NCBI GenBank assembly: GCA_947179155.2
Contig: OX359270.1
Coordinates: 21,919,056-21,983,055 of the forward strand
Length of the DNA: 64,000 bases
Direction: 5' to 3'
Source of the DNA: Hedera helix
Lineage: Eukaryota > Streptophyta > Magnoliopsida > Apiales > Araliaceae
Shown here piece by piece: positions 12,150 to 24,189 of the stretch. The position numbers and the translations under genes were made by a program. Below the pieces are notes generated by a model. The model had not been told where the DNA came from and did not search any database. It saw only the letters and a list, made by a program, of their open reading frames with translations. Numbering within the stretch: the stretch's first letter is position 1; the number at the start of each line of letters is the position of its first letter.

Positions 12150-13110
12150 CATTTATGCCTCTGGAAATTAACACAATGGAGTCACCAATGATGCGATTAG
12201 ACTTTTCTTGTTCTCATTTACACTTCAGGACAAGGCGAAAAGTTGGCTACACTCATTGCCTCTGGGTTCTATCACCACTTGGAACGATTTGTTGCAAACA
12301 TTTCTAGCGAAGTTCTTTCCACCAGCCAAAAATGCAAAAATAAGGAATGACATTACCTCCTTTATTCAACATGTTTACGAATCTTTGTGTGAGGCATGGG
12401 AGCGCTTTAAAGATCTATTGAGGAGATGCCCACATCATGGCATTCTCAAGTGGCTGTAAGTACAGACGTTCTATAGATGCTTTGATGATGAAGAACTTTG
12501 ATGAGGCATATGATCTATTGGAAACCATGGCTGCAAATAATTATCAATGGCCTGCTGTATGGATGAATCAACCAAGGGCGACTGAGATTTATAAAATAGA
12601 TACAATTACCACATGGCTGCACAAGTTACAACACTTACGATGACTATGGCAACACTTACAAAGAAAATTGATGCCTTGGGGACACAACCTGCTTAGAATA
12701 TGGCAGTGAATTGTGATTTATGTGCTGGTCATCATCCTGTTCATCAATACCCGATCAATTCCGAATTAGTCTAGTACGTCGCCAACTTCAATTAGCCACA
12801 AGCCAACAACAACACCAATTATTATCAACCATGTGTTCATAATCATCAAAATTACTTAAAGAGCCATAATAATCAAGCCCGACATTCTGCTCCAAGACAA
12901 GTATATCCACCCAGATTTCATAATCAACCTCTTCAGCAACTGAAAAAATAGTCGAACTTGGAGGATGTGTTAGCTAAATTTAGGACTCAAGTTGACATAA
13001 ATATGAAAAGTCAAGTAGTGTCAATTCATAACCTTGAGAATCAGGTGAAACAATTGGCTAGTGATATGAGTTGTCGACCTCAAAGTGCTTTGCCAAGTGA
13101 TATAGATATT
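12150..13110 (+). pseudogene. Athila-like Ty3/gypsy gag (decayed)
   Basis: The Retrotrans_gag-type core reads NGVTNDAIRL, then FTLQDKAKSWLHSLPLGSI, TTWNDLLQTFLAKFFP, and DITSFIQHVYESLCEAWERF (12208-12459). A second block follows (DALMMKNFDEAYDLLETMAANNYQWP, 12470-12560) and a nucleocapsid remnant with Cys/His near 12710-12760 (CDLCAGHHPVHQYP). The wording is close to the Athila/Calypso group. Frameshifts and stops break it. It is interrupted near 13110 at ALPSDI by an LTR insertion; the Asn-Ser-Lys-Arg continuation is found after 14187. Confidence 0.8.
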
Positions 13111-14185
13111 TGATATACACATTAATTATGCATTTTAATAATCCCATTTTTATTATTTTATATGTATATTTTATTTAATTAATTAGTTTTATTTTGTTTT
13201 GCATAAAATAAATATGAGTTGAAAAAGGAATTTTAGAAGCTTTCTAGTTGAATTTTATTTGAACTCCAATAAAGTGATGTGCAAGAAAAGAAGACTTGGA
13301 AGATGAAGATAAAGAGTTTAATTCTATTTATATGATTGAAGAAAAAATGACCAAGTTCAATGTATCTTAAATTAGGTTATAATTTGTTTTTCCTATAAAT
13401 AGGAGTTTTGTTTTAGGGAGATGGAGGATTTTATTTATTTATTTATTTCCTCCAACTTTTGGTAAAGGGGGGAGAGTTAGGAAGCTAGCTTTTTTTTGTC
13501 TTATTCTTTCATGAGCTGCAGTAGCTTTGCAATAAGTTTAGTCAAATGGAGTATTGTACTGTCAATTCATTAATTGCACATTCTTTATTAGTTTTATTAA
13601 AGTTTCTTTTTAATTATTGTTCTATTAGTTTTGTTTTATTACATGCAATTAATATTAGTAGTTTTAAAAAAAATCTTTATTATGAATTTCATGGATAACT
13701 AAATTTTTAATACCTAGGATGATGATGAAACTAAAATTTTCATAAAATTATTTTATTTTCGTTCCAAAATTATTGTATTTACCTTCGCGTAAAATTCGTT
13801 TTGGTTCTATATTAATTACAAGGTTTTGTTAGGTTATTGTTAATCTGTGAATTTTTCATAATCTATGTTTGTCCATATTAATTATATAAATTATTATTTT
13901 TAAAGGGAAGAAAAAAATAATTAAAAAATAATTAAGAAAATAAGAAATTATTTATTATGTTAATATTTAATGGATTTGGATTCTTATGTAATTTTTTTCG
14001 TTATTACTTTTTAATTTGCATTATTTAGTTAATTAATAATTCATCATTTTTATTTCTAATTTACTTGAAATATAAATTAGGAATTTGATAATTAATCTAG
14101 TCTTTGTGGTTGACCTATACTTTTCTATTCTTCAATAGACGTTGTGCACTTATAATAAATAATTTTAACACATCAAGTTTTTGGA
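13110..14185 (+). mobile_element. Athila-type LTR inserted in the gag-pol of the Athila-like element
   Basis: About 1.07 kb of non-coding AT-rich sequence separates two parts of the same decayed gag-pol frame. It starts near 'tatttgatata', like Athila LTRs, and ends 'acacatcaagtttttgg', which resembles the Athila LTR-PBS junction. It contains poly-T and AT-rich stretches and no ORF. Exact ends and a target-site duplication could not be settled, so it could be a solo LTR or an LTR plus a few bases of leader. Confidence 0.5.
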
Positions 14186-14186
14186 C

Positions 14187-15097
14187 AAAATTCGAAGAGG
14201 GCAAATCCGGACATGGAATATGATGATAGTGTTACAGAAAAGAAAAAGGGCATGCATGAAAATGAAGACAAGACGACAGAGAATCTAGCAGTGAATCCTA
14301 AACAGACTCAGATTGTGTTACTCGTACCATTTCCACAAAGACTTTAGAAATAAAAACTACATAAGCAATTCTCAAAATTTTTAGAGATATTTCAAAAGCT
14401 TTATATCAACATTCCGTTTGCCGATACCTTAGAACAAATGCCTAGCTACGTGAATTTTATGAAGAAATTATCTAAAAAAAGAAGCTATGATATTTTGAAA
14501 CTGTGGCGCTTACAGAGAAATGCAATGCTATTTTTCAAAAGAAGTTACCACCAAAGCTCAAGGATCTGGGTAGTTTCACAATTCCGCGCACCACTATAAA
14601 TCAATTTTTTGGGAAAGCATTGTACGATTTGGGAGCAAGTATAAACCTAATGCCGTTATCGATGTATAAGAAACTTGGGTTGAATGAAGCGAAATCTACG
14701 AATGTTACCTTGAAATTAACAGATAAGACAAGTACTTATCCAAGGTTGATTGTTGAAGATGTGTTAGTTAAGGTGGATAAGTTCATATTTCTCGCGGATT
14801 TCATTGTATTGGAATATGACGAAGATAAAGACATACTTAACATTTTTGGGCAACAGTTTTTAGCCACGAGGAGAACGCTTATAGATGTGCAAAAAGGAGA
14901 GATAATTATGTTGGTCCAAGATCAAGAGGTAACGTTCAAAGTGTTCAAGGAAATAAAGCTACCAAGTGATTTTGAGGAATGCTTTCAAGTAGATGTTATG
15001 GAAGGCATTTGAAAGAATAAAAAGAGTAAGAAGGGTTTGTTCCAATGGAAGAAGAAAGATGAACTCAAGTTTTGGGGGTGATCTTCAATCTCAAAGG
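14187..15097 (+). pseudogene. Athila-like protease region of pol (decayed)
   Basis: After a stretch with stops (IPFADTLEQMPSYVNFMKKL, 14405-14480), the frame opens at 14503-15012 (169 aa). It contains the retropepsin active-site motif ALYDLGASINLMPLSMYKKLGL near residues 39-60, followed by VEDVLVKVDKFIFLADFIVL and FLATRRTLIDVQKGEI. The catalytic Asp is kept; the residue before it, usually Cys in this family, is Tyr. The pol continues for only about 80 bp (KKDELKFWG) before the solo LTR, and no RT, RNase H or integrase is found on either side, so the element is a deletion derivative. Confidence 0.8.
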
Positions 15098-15343
15098 AAG
15101 GCTGTAATATCCCAGATATTTTCAAGATTTTAGACAATATCTTAATTGATTTAATTAAAGGTTAAGGTTTAAAACCTAGAATTGGAGACATAAAATGTGT
15201 AGAAAATGGGTAAACATTTTTTTTAACATAATTTATTTGTTAGAAATTAAATGTGGAAATATTTTAATGATACATTTATATATATATTAATGTAGAGAAT
15301 TTATTAAGGAAATAAATTCAATTATGAAGTGAAGGTGATTATA

Positions 15344-15345
<2 letters not shown>

Positions 15346-15377
<32 letters not shown>
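15346..15377. repeat. (TA)n microsatellite
   Basis: About 16 TA units in solo LTR 1. Confidence 0.9.
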
Positions 15378-15380
<3 letters not shown>

Positions 15381-17749
15381 AAAGTGTGCTTGTTAGCCAA
15401 ATAAAAAGATGAGTAATTAATACTCAACAAAACTAATAAAGTAATTAGTTTTAATATAAAGTAAGAATGAATGTTGTAAAATATAATTAATTAGGTTAAT
15501 TATATTAGTCATGAGTCCAAATAATTTAATTACTACTAGTGGACTAGCCCAAAAGGATTATATGTGTTAGCCCAATATGGGAATACTTGCATGGAGGTGG
15601 ATAATTAAATAAGAGAGCCCAATGGAAGGTAAGCTATGTAGCCCAAACTTTTAAAAGTCCAATGTTAGTCAAAGTGTGGGGAAATATTATTGAGTGTAGA
15701 GAATTAACTAATGTAGGGTAAGTTGAATAACCCTAGTTGGTAGACAAGAGAGAGAGCGTTAACCAAACATTGGTTAATTGCTAGGTAAATAAATATGATG
15801 ATGAGAATTAATCATGTATGAGTTAATTGTGTAACCCAATGTAGGAATAACTATATGGGCATGGATAATTATATTATAAACCCAAGTTAATGATAAAAGG
15901 TAGTTAATGAATTAAATGTAATCAAGTCAAAGTACTTGTATTAATGTGTATTAAAATTAGCATTACCGCCGCAGCGGTAGGCTTCATCGTCGCAGGGGTG
16001 AAACTCTTAGGTAGGTGAAAATTAGAACTACCGCCGCAGCGGTGAAACTCTCAGGTGTATGAAAATTAGAACTACCGCCGCAACGGTGGTACAGACTGTT
16101 TGAAAATTAACTTTGAATAAGTTAATTTAGTAACCCAATGTAGTAGATTAATTTAATGCAAGTCTAATTGGAGTATGTTATAAGTCCAAGTGATGTTTTA
16201 ATCTAGGTCAAATAAATTTACCTAGTAATCCATGTAATATTTGAACAAGCCCAATGCTTATTTTAATTAAATGTAACATAGGGTATGTAATGTTAGCCCA
16301 ATGTAATAATTAAATTGAGCCCAAACCAATTAATTGGATGAGCCCAATATATTAAATCATAGAGTCCAATGTGAAGCTCAAATGGTAGTCAATGTTGTGG
16401 TCAGTATATATATATTGGTGTATATATACATGGATACTTATATAATGATATAAGATATAAAAATAAAGCAAAAATGGGGGATTAAATCCCATTTTGCTGA
16501 GATTTAGTGGTCCCCATAAGGGGGTGGCTTGATTTGCTCTTGTTACTTCCTTCACATACTAAATCAAAATAGCTCAACAACCCTTGTCATTCACATTGTC
16601 AATCAAATGGTCATTCACTCTAATAGTAATTCTAATTAAGCACCAAATTGACTATGATGGTGAATTAGGAGAGTTGATGATGGATTAGTGAAGTCCTATA
16701 AATAACATGCTCCACATATGAGCTATGTTGGTTAGTTCATTTCCTAGCATTTTCTAGAAAGAAAAGAGAGAGTTGTTTGAGGGAAAAACAAGTAAACTTT
16801 GTGAGATTGATGATCCACTAAGGAAAAGTGCTAGAGGATAGCCAAGATGGAGTCTCTAGCAAAGATCATAGCCAAGAGAAAAAGATCATCCATGTCCAAG
16901 AGGTTAAAAAGTGTTCTAAACTTTCTTTTGTTCATTTTTCTAGTTTAGATATGATTTGAACGGTTAAAATGTATTTTTAACCAATCAAAAGTTATTTTGA
17001 TGATCTAGAAGTCTAAAACTATGATATATAGGTATATTCATGGTTTGATATAGTTAATATATGTATTTGTATGTGTCGTAGACAAAGAATTAGAAGAAAA
17101 GTTCAGAATGCGACTTACCAGTAAAACCCTAGATGGTTCAATCTTAAATTCTTGTCAAAACGTTTTCAAAAATATGATTAAACCATGAAATGTTGTAAAA
17201 CAAGAAGTTAGGAAGACAACAACACTAAGTTGGTGTCATTCGGATGTGTAGAGTTTATTTTATTCAAGTTTGAACAATTAAAACCAAGGATTTGGGACTT
17301 TAGTTTTCACTTTATCCTTGTAAGCCGTTTTTAGTCCATTTCTGTTTGGAATTTGGATTTGTGATATAAAGAGAAATAGTATAGGGGGAAATTCTGATGA
17401 GAATGGACTCAAGAATCACATCAAAATATTTTAAAATGAAGAAGTTATGGCTATCAGAGCGTCAGAGGGTCGGGCAGTCCTCAAGTTAGGGTTTCGAAAA
17501 ATTTGTACAACCGCCGCAGTGGTCAAACATTCTGCCAGAAACAAGTTTTAGCCGTCCGGGTCGGGTCGGGTCGGGTCGAGTCAGCCCGGGTCGAGTTTTT
17601 AGTTGAAATACATGTAAAATGAATGTGTTTGAGTACCAAACCTATATATGTAGAGTTTATTAGTGACTTAATTGTATCTAAATGTATAAAATAAAGACTA
17701 AACTTAACACAATTAAAAAGTTAACTATTGGTAATATTTGAAGAATATT

Positions 17750-18320
17750 AAAATATTATTAAATGATGAATAATATTAGTATAAGATTAAAAGGTTATTA
17801 AATAAATAATAACATTAGTATATGATGAAAATGTTATTAAATAATTAATGACATTATTAAATGATTAAAATATTATTAAATGGTTAATAATATTAATAGG
17901 TGATTAAAATATTATTAAATGGTTAATAATATTAATAAGTGATTAAAATATTATTAAATGGTTAATAAAATTAATATGTGATTAAAATATTATTAAATGT
18001 TTATAATATTAATATGTAATTAAAATATTATTAAATGGTTAATAATATTAATAAGTGATTAAAATATTATTAAATGGTTAATAATATTAGCAAGTGATTA
18101 AAATATTATTAAATTGTTAATAATATTAAGAAGTGATTTAAATATTATTAAATGGTTAATAATATTAATAAGTGATTAAAATATTATTAAATGGTTAATA
18201 ATATTAGTAAGTGATTAAAATATTATTAAATAATTAATAATATTAATAAATGATTAAAATATTATTAAATGATTAATAATATTAATAAGAGATTAAAATA
18301 TTATTAAATGAGTAATAATA
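17750..18320 (+). repeat. AT-rich minisatellite, ~39-bp unit
   Basis: About 14 tandem units of 'gattaaaatattattaaat' plus 'ggttaataatattaataagt', period about 38-40 bp, lie inside solo LTR 1. Units are nearly identical in the middle and more diverged at the edges. Confidence 0.85.
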
Positions 18321-20227
18321 TTTGAACTTAGTTGTATATTATCAAAGATAGATAATATATTGGGGTATTTGGTACATTGTTAAATGTCTGAATCATTAAG
18401 TTATGTAAAAGAAGAAAGTTTAGTTGAATTAAACAAATGTAAATAGTTCATTGTGACTAATTTAGACAAATTATTAAAAGTGGGTCGTACGAAGAACGTG
18501 TAGTGAAGGCGTAAGATGGTTAAAGTGTACCCGACATGTCCAACTAGGTTTGGGCTAAGGTTTTTGTCCGGAACTTAAAGGTTCATTTGTCGGACATCTT
18601 AAGAATTAATAATTTAAAGTTAAGGTCTTAAGTTAAGACTAATTAATAGTCATTGTAACTAATGATTATGTCAATTTTATATATAAATTGTAGGTTAAAC
18701 AAATGACACAACTAAGCATAACTGGTAGAAGCGAACCAGGTAAGTTTTTCAGAACTTGTTCCTATGTACCTTTACATGCTATGATGTGATATTAAATTGT
18801 TAATAGAAGGATATTGATGATAATTGTTATATGCATGAGCTATGATTACATGTAAAATATGAAACATGAAATGCTAGATGTTATATGTGATGCATGAGCA
18901 GTATCAAATAAACTGAAATGCATAAAAAGCATGATGTAAGTATAAATTGCAGAGTATATGTGAAGCATGGAATGTGTTGTGTAACTGTTAGACTTGTTGA
19001 GCCGTCGTACTCACTCTTGCTTAAACCAACATTTTCAGATAGTACAAGTATTTGAAGTTTTGATAAGGATCAAGAAATAGGAATGCATATTACATTCACT
19101 AAAGGTCTAGCACGACCATTGTAGATATCAGTCTGAATTGGACAGATAAAATGATTGTGTAGTATAAGAATTAGTTGGTATGTATTATGAGTCTTAGATA
19201 CTCAAATTGATTGAGACATACTAGGAATTTGTAAAGATTACAATTTTGGAATAGAAAGAGATGTTGTGAAATTGTAAATAAATGATTATTTAGCAATTAT
19301 AATATTGTTATATTTCATGAACAATAAGGAAAGGTAGTACTAGTGTTGAACCGGATCTGAGGTTCAAGGAACCCGAATTTAGGGTCGTCACAAAGGCAAC
19401 GTGGCTTCTAAGGTGGTTCATCAAGCATATCTTTGATCCAGGCAAAAAAAAAACTAATAGTCAAGCTATGACTTTAAAACAAGTGCTTCTTGGGAGCCAA
19501 CCCAAGTCTTTGTTGTCGTTGTTTTTATTTTTAGTTTATTTTATTAGATTTTATAGTAATTAGTTTATTTTTTGTTTAATAGATTCTTAATAATTTATTT
19601 TATTTTGTTTTTTAGGTACTTGCAATGCAATCCAAACTTAGTAAACAAGGATGGTGATGCTTGCTACATATTCAGAGGAATCCTCTATTCTTAATTTCTT
19701 TATGTATATATTAAGGACAATGTCTGCTTTAAGTTTGGGGTGTGGGTTAGTTTAAAAAAAATTGTTAAAATTTTGAATTTTGTGGCTATATTTACTACAA
19801 ACCCTCATGAGACACAACTTGTCCACTTAGGGTAACTTTGAGGTTTAAAAGCTTGTTGCACATGCTAAGTGCAATCGTATTTCCAACGAAAATGGGATAA
19901 CTTTTTTTTTAGGATAAGTCAATCGGGCAATGTTTTAGTTTGGATTAAATTTTTGGACAATGATCAAAATTTTATTTTTATTTAATAACTTTTGAAAAAT
20001 TGATAAATTATTGCTTTGTTTGAATTTTAGCTATTTGTTGGTTATTACATTGCTAGTGATCTTTTAAATATTTAAGCACATGTCCATTTGTGTTGATCTA
20101 GTTTTAACTTAGACGAAGTTTATGTGGTTAGTTGCTTGTGAAAGACATTAATTTTCTCTATAACTTGTTTTAATTATGTCTTAAAGTGTAATCTATGTAA
20201 AATATAATTGGGCAATTGAAAAGAAAG

Positions 20228-20228
20228 A

Positions 20229-20264
<36 letters not shown>
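20228..20264. repeat. (TA)n microsatellite
   Basis: About 18 TA units in the Athila-like 3' region. Confidence 0.9.
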
Positions 20265-20270
<6 letters not shown>

Positions 20271-20338
20271 GATAATAAGTAGTAGTTTGACTAGTCCAAT
20301 TTTGTGACATTTGTTACTCGAGTTTTGTTACTCAAGTT

Positions 20339-21175
20339 TAGACCTAACAAAAAGGGCCCAAGCTCTCGCGGGGCGGGTCAGGCTGGCCCAAAAAAAGTGG
20401 GCTACAGGCTTTTATTCTTCAGCCCAAAAAAAAGCGAGTCATTTAGGCCCGGCCCGTAGTCCAAATTAATTTTTTTTTTCAAAAAACATCAATACATAAA
20501 AAAAAATGTTAAAAATAACTTAATTCATTAATCATTTAGATCAATTTATAGAACAAAACTTTTATTCATTTGTTCAAAATACTATTATCTCCAAACATAT
20601 GACTATTAGATATAAAAGAACTTAAATAAGATAAAATTTATAATATTATTAATTAGCAAATGCTAATAAAAATTAATAATTAATTATATTTTTATATATT
20701 TGCACATAACAAAATACATTACATATATAATCAAATAATTGTTACTATATAAATACATACATGTGTAATGTGTTTGTAGTATTATTTTAGCATTTTTCTA
20801 AAATTAGTCACTTGATATTTAATTACAATTATTAGTTTCACATATTTAATCAAATAAATAATACTCACAATAGTTTATAAAGTTAAAATTATTTCTTAAT
20901 TAAACATAAGTTTTTTAATATTCTTTGTTAATAAGTACATTTTTATTGAATAAAACAAATTGCATGTTATACTCAATAGCCTAAAATCAAAACACCATGT
21001 TATGTATCATAATTGTATATAAAAAAAATTAACAAAATAATCAAATGGTCCACGAGCTGGCCCGGCCCGTCCGAGCCACGGGCTCAAGAATTTTGGCCCA
21101 AAAAAACCCAAGCCGTTTTGGCCAAACCCGGTCGCAGCCTGGCCCGCCACTAGCCTGACCCATTTATTAGGTCTA
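20339..21175. mobile_element. Non-autonomous hAT-like element (837 bp)
   Basis: Terminal inverted repeats TAGACCTAACAAAAAGGG (left) and the reverse complement of the right end, TAGACCTAATAAATGGG. They are flanked by 8-bp duplications CTCAAGTT (20331-20338) and CTCGAGTT (21176-21183), one mismatch. The 8-bp length is that of hAT elements. Both ends carry GC-rich 'ggcccggcccg' words; the interior is AT-rich with no transposase. Confidence 0.8.
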
Positions 21176-21759
21176 CTCGAGTTAATAAATCCTTAGGGGT
21201 GTCTCTATTCTTAATGCCCTACAGTGAACTAGTTTGGGAGTCATTAGTCAAATACTCGTTATATAGGTAACTCTGAAAAACCTAAAAAAAAAAAATATTG
21301 CACAAGTCAAGAATGCAATTAAGTTAGATGGAGCATAAAATGCACTCACTGGAAGAAGAAAAAAAACAAATATGAAAAAAAAATATTTAAAAAATCAAAA
21401 TTGTTTTTGATCCTCTAATTTTTGTTTTGCTTGTATTAGCTTTAAGGAATGTTAAAATTAAGTTAATAGAGGGTTAAGTATATTTTATGTGGCATTTGAA
21501 TTATATGAATTTATTTAAGTTTTGATTAGTTTGATATATTTGAATTCACACACGCATAAAGGATTCAGAGTGATATAAGATTGATGAATATGTTAAAATT
21601 TGTGACATTGCATGATTTTTGAAGTTTTGCTTGAGTTATTATTTTTTAAAAATTTAGGCTAATAATTTTGTTTGGATTGATTCATTGTTTGAGTTAGTAG
21701 AGTCTTAGTGTTTAGATTTTTTTTTGCTTGATAACAAGCAAAGGTTTATGTTTGGGGGT

Positions 21760-23074
21760 ATTTAATGAGTAGATGTTATTCCTAATTATTTAGTACCTTT
21801 AGACTTAATAATTTGTTCTTCCTTAAGTAGTTTATGTTAATTTTATATGTTTTTACTTTGTTTCATAGGAATTGGAATTATGTGGATCAAAGCTTGGAGT
21901 TGCCATATTTGAATTTTTAGCTTTCTATTAACATAGAAGTCACTTGAGACCCAATTTTGACCTTGATCCAACCAGTAATTCTCAAGTCCTAAAATATGAA
22001 AGTTGTAGAGTTACTTCTTAGCTTTCTAGAACATCTTAAATCATCTCAATCGGAGTTTGGATAAAAGAGTTATGCCCAGATTATGAAGGGAAGCTGAAAC
22101 AGCCAAAATCAGAAAACCATTCTAGCGCAAATGCATTAAAAACCAGCGCAAATGCGCTAGGAGTCAGAATGTTATAGCGCAGCTGCGCTACGGGATGCGG
22201 GAATTAAATTTTTATGCGTTTATGCTAGCTTTTTGAGTTTCAATTGGATTTATTTCTCCACATATAACAGGGATATGACTTGTAACCTATAAATACATTA
22301 TGTAAGACATATTTTAGGGGAGTTAACTTAGATTAGAAGTATAATAACATAATTACAGGTAAGGAAGATCAGATATGAAGAGGGATTCAAGTAGGGATTC
22401 AAGATTGGAGATCAAGCTAGAGATCATGCATCAAGAATAAGATTTTCATCTCTAGCTTTTATCTTTAATTTTGTATTCTTGAACATGATGATAATTATAT
22501 TTATGAAAATGATTTCTTTTTCAGTTATGAGCTAAATTATTAATTAAAATTACAATGAAACCCAATATGTAGTTTATATTCATTTGCTTTCTTTTTAATT
22601 ATAATCAAGTATATATGAATCGTTTATCATATTTTGTGCGTTCAAGTATTAATTATCTATTGTAATTAATGTGATAATCTATTTGAAGTTAACGAATGAA
22701 TTATAGATGTGGATCTAAAATTTTTATGCTAAATATTTGTGCGCATTAATGTCTTAATTAATTGTATTTAATTATTTGGGTAATCTATATAAAATTGAAA
22801 GAAGGATTATATGTTTAGATCTGAATATGATAACATATGTCTAATTTATTCTTCTTATGAGTGAGTAATTGGGTTTAATTCAGTTGTTAATTTAAATTAG
22901 ATTTTATTTCATAGTTTAAATCAATTGTTTAAATAAAATTAATTTGATATAAAGTTTGTAATTGGTAATAATTATTTTAAATTCTCTGTGGGTTCAACAC
23001 TCTATTTATCACTATATTACTTGATGACCACGTATGTTTGCGTGTTAATTGCTAGTTATAAAATTAGGCAAACA
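21760..23074 (+). mobile_element. 3' LTR of the Athila-like element
   Basis: It follows the polypurine tract 'tttgggggt' and ends near 'aggcaaaca' at 23074, after the Athila-style near-terminal phrase 'ctctgtgggttcaaca'. About 1.3 kb, no ORF. It contains a cluster of palindromic words AGCGCAAATGCGCT and AGCGCAGCTGCGCT at 22126-22190. Both boundaries are judged from motif position, so a few bases either way are possible. Confidence 0.65.
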
Positions 23075-23189
23075 TCCCCTATGTAAAACTATCTTTTCAC
23101 GCATATACATACTCATAGATGACATAATCACACTTTGCACATAGACTTCTAAGGCAATTTCTTTAAGTATAAAAGAGAACTTTAAGGAA

Positions 23190-23395
23190 CCTAATCATGA
23201 TTCATAAAAGTCGGGGGATATTTAACGCATTCCCCTCACTTAAACAAACCCCTTAATCCATAAATCTTAGTTTTGTAAGACCAAAAATTATAGTCATCAA
23301 TAGGGTCATTTTTAATTAAAACATAAACTCTAGATGAGTTAATACATCCTATTAAAGGTTTACCAACTGACAACTCTATAAATTTTGGTCATTCA
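23190..23395 (+). mobile_element. Fragment of a Tat-type LTR
   Basis: The phrases 'aagtcgggggatatttaacgc', 'ttcccctcacttaaacaa' and 'gatgagttaatacatcc', then 'accaactgacaactct', occur in the same order as at 31672-31840 in the complete Tat-like element, so this is a diverged fragment of a related LTR. It ends near 23395. The ~115 bases between 23075 and 23190 may also belong to it. Confidence 0.6.
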
Positions 23396-23542
23396 CGTAA
23401 CAAAATTGAACTCTTTTAACTCGCCGAGTAAAACCCATTTTTAGAAACGTCATGAATCAATCTTTTCTAAATATTTGAAAATCCCAATCCCAACATATAG
23501 TGGCAAGAACTTTTTCATCATCAAATTCACATCGAGTGCAAA

Positions 23543-24069
23543 CATTGGCGGATCCATACTTGGGCAAGGGGGCAAGTGCCCTCTCTTGATTTTTGAACTT
23601 TTTTTGTTAATATAAGGGTATTAAAGTAAAATGAGCTCTCTTAGAAAAAAGATTTGATGAATTCAAAAAATTACACTTTAGAAAATGATTTTTTTATAGT
23701 GATTTTTATATCTTTCTTTTTTAAAATCTATATTTGGTGAATTATATGAATTCTTCTATTTCATAATTAAAAAAAATCTTATTTTGTTGTTTGTTTGTTT
23801 TTTTTTGTTTAACAAAAAGATTATAATTTTGTTGATAGTTATATAAAATGCATTATGCTCAAATTTGTCGTCAGAATTTTATTACATGTAATTACTATTA
23901 AACAAATAACTCATTATATTTAATGATAATTATAAAGTAAAAACGCATTATTACTATTTGCATAGATTACAAATGAAATCTCTTTGTATAATGGTGAGAA
24001 TAATTTATTATTTTTATTTAATTATTTAACCTATGCCCCCTCTAGGTGAAAATTCTATCTGCGCCCCTG
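23543..24069. mobile_element. Non-autonomous hAT-like element (527 bp)
   Basis: Ends CATTGGCGGATCCATA and, reverse-complemented, CAGGGGCGCAGATAGA form degenerate inverted repeats. They are flanked by perfect 8-bp duplications AGTGCAAA (23535-23542 and 24070-24077). The interior is AT-rich with poly-T runs and no ORF. It splits the decayed gypsy gag. Confidence 0.75.
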
Positions 24070-24189
24070 AGTGCAAAGGTGATAAAAACTTAGTACTACA
24101 TTCTTCAACGAAATTGTCCCAAATTCATGAAGAGAATGTAATTACGTTACATATAATGGTTGGGATAAAGTGTTATTCCTTGGCAATCT

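Larger units (their letters stand above)
15103..19392 (+). mobile_element. Solo LTR 1 (~4.29 kb), gypsy type, TSD AAGGC
   Basis: The LTR starts TGTAATATCCCAG and ends GGGTCGTCACA. The 5 bases on either side are identical: AAGGC at 15098-15102 and 19393-19397. There is no internal region, PBS or PPT, so it is a solo LTR from LTR-LTR recombination. Contents: a (TA)n run near 15346-15377, GC-rich words of the form ACCGCCGCAGCGGT (15965-15978, about 16030 and 16075, and 17511), a GGGTC run (17559-17580) and an AT-rich minisatellite (17750-18320). It shares its start and end style with the solo LTR at 24190-28113. Tekay/Del-type chromovirus origin is a guess from length and termini. Confidence 0.88.
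19393..21759 (+). mobile_element. Athila-like element, 3' internal (non-coding) region
   Basis: This stretch continues the Athila-like element after solo LTR 1. It begins in coding-like sequence (TWLLRWFIKHIFDPG..., MTLKQVLLGSQPKS) near 19400-19520 and then becomes non-coding. It carries 'agtttggggtgtggg' near 19730, a (TA)n run at 20228-20264, one copy of the structured 3' module split by a hAT MITE (20322-20338 plus 21176-21285), and the polypurine tract 'tttgggggt' (21751-21759). No RT or integrase is present. Confidence 0.6.
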
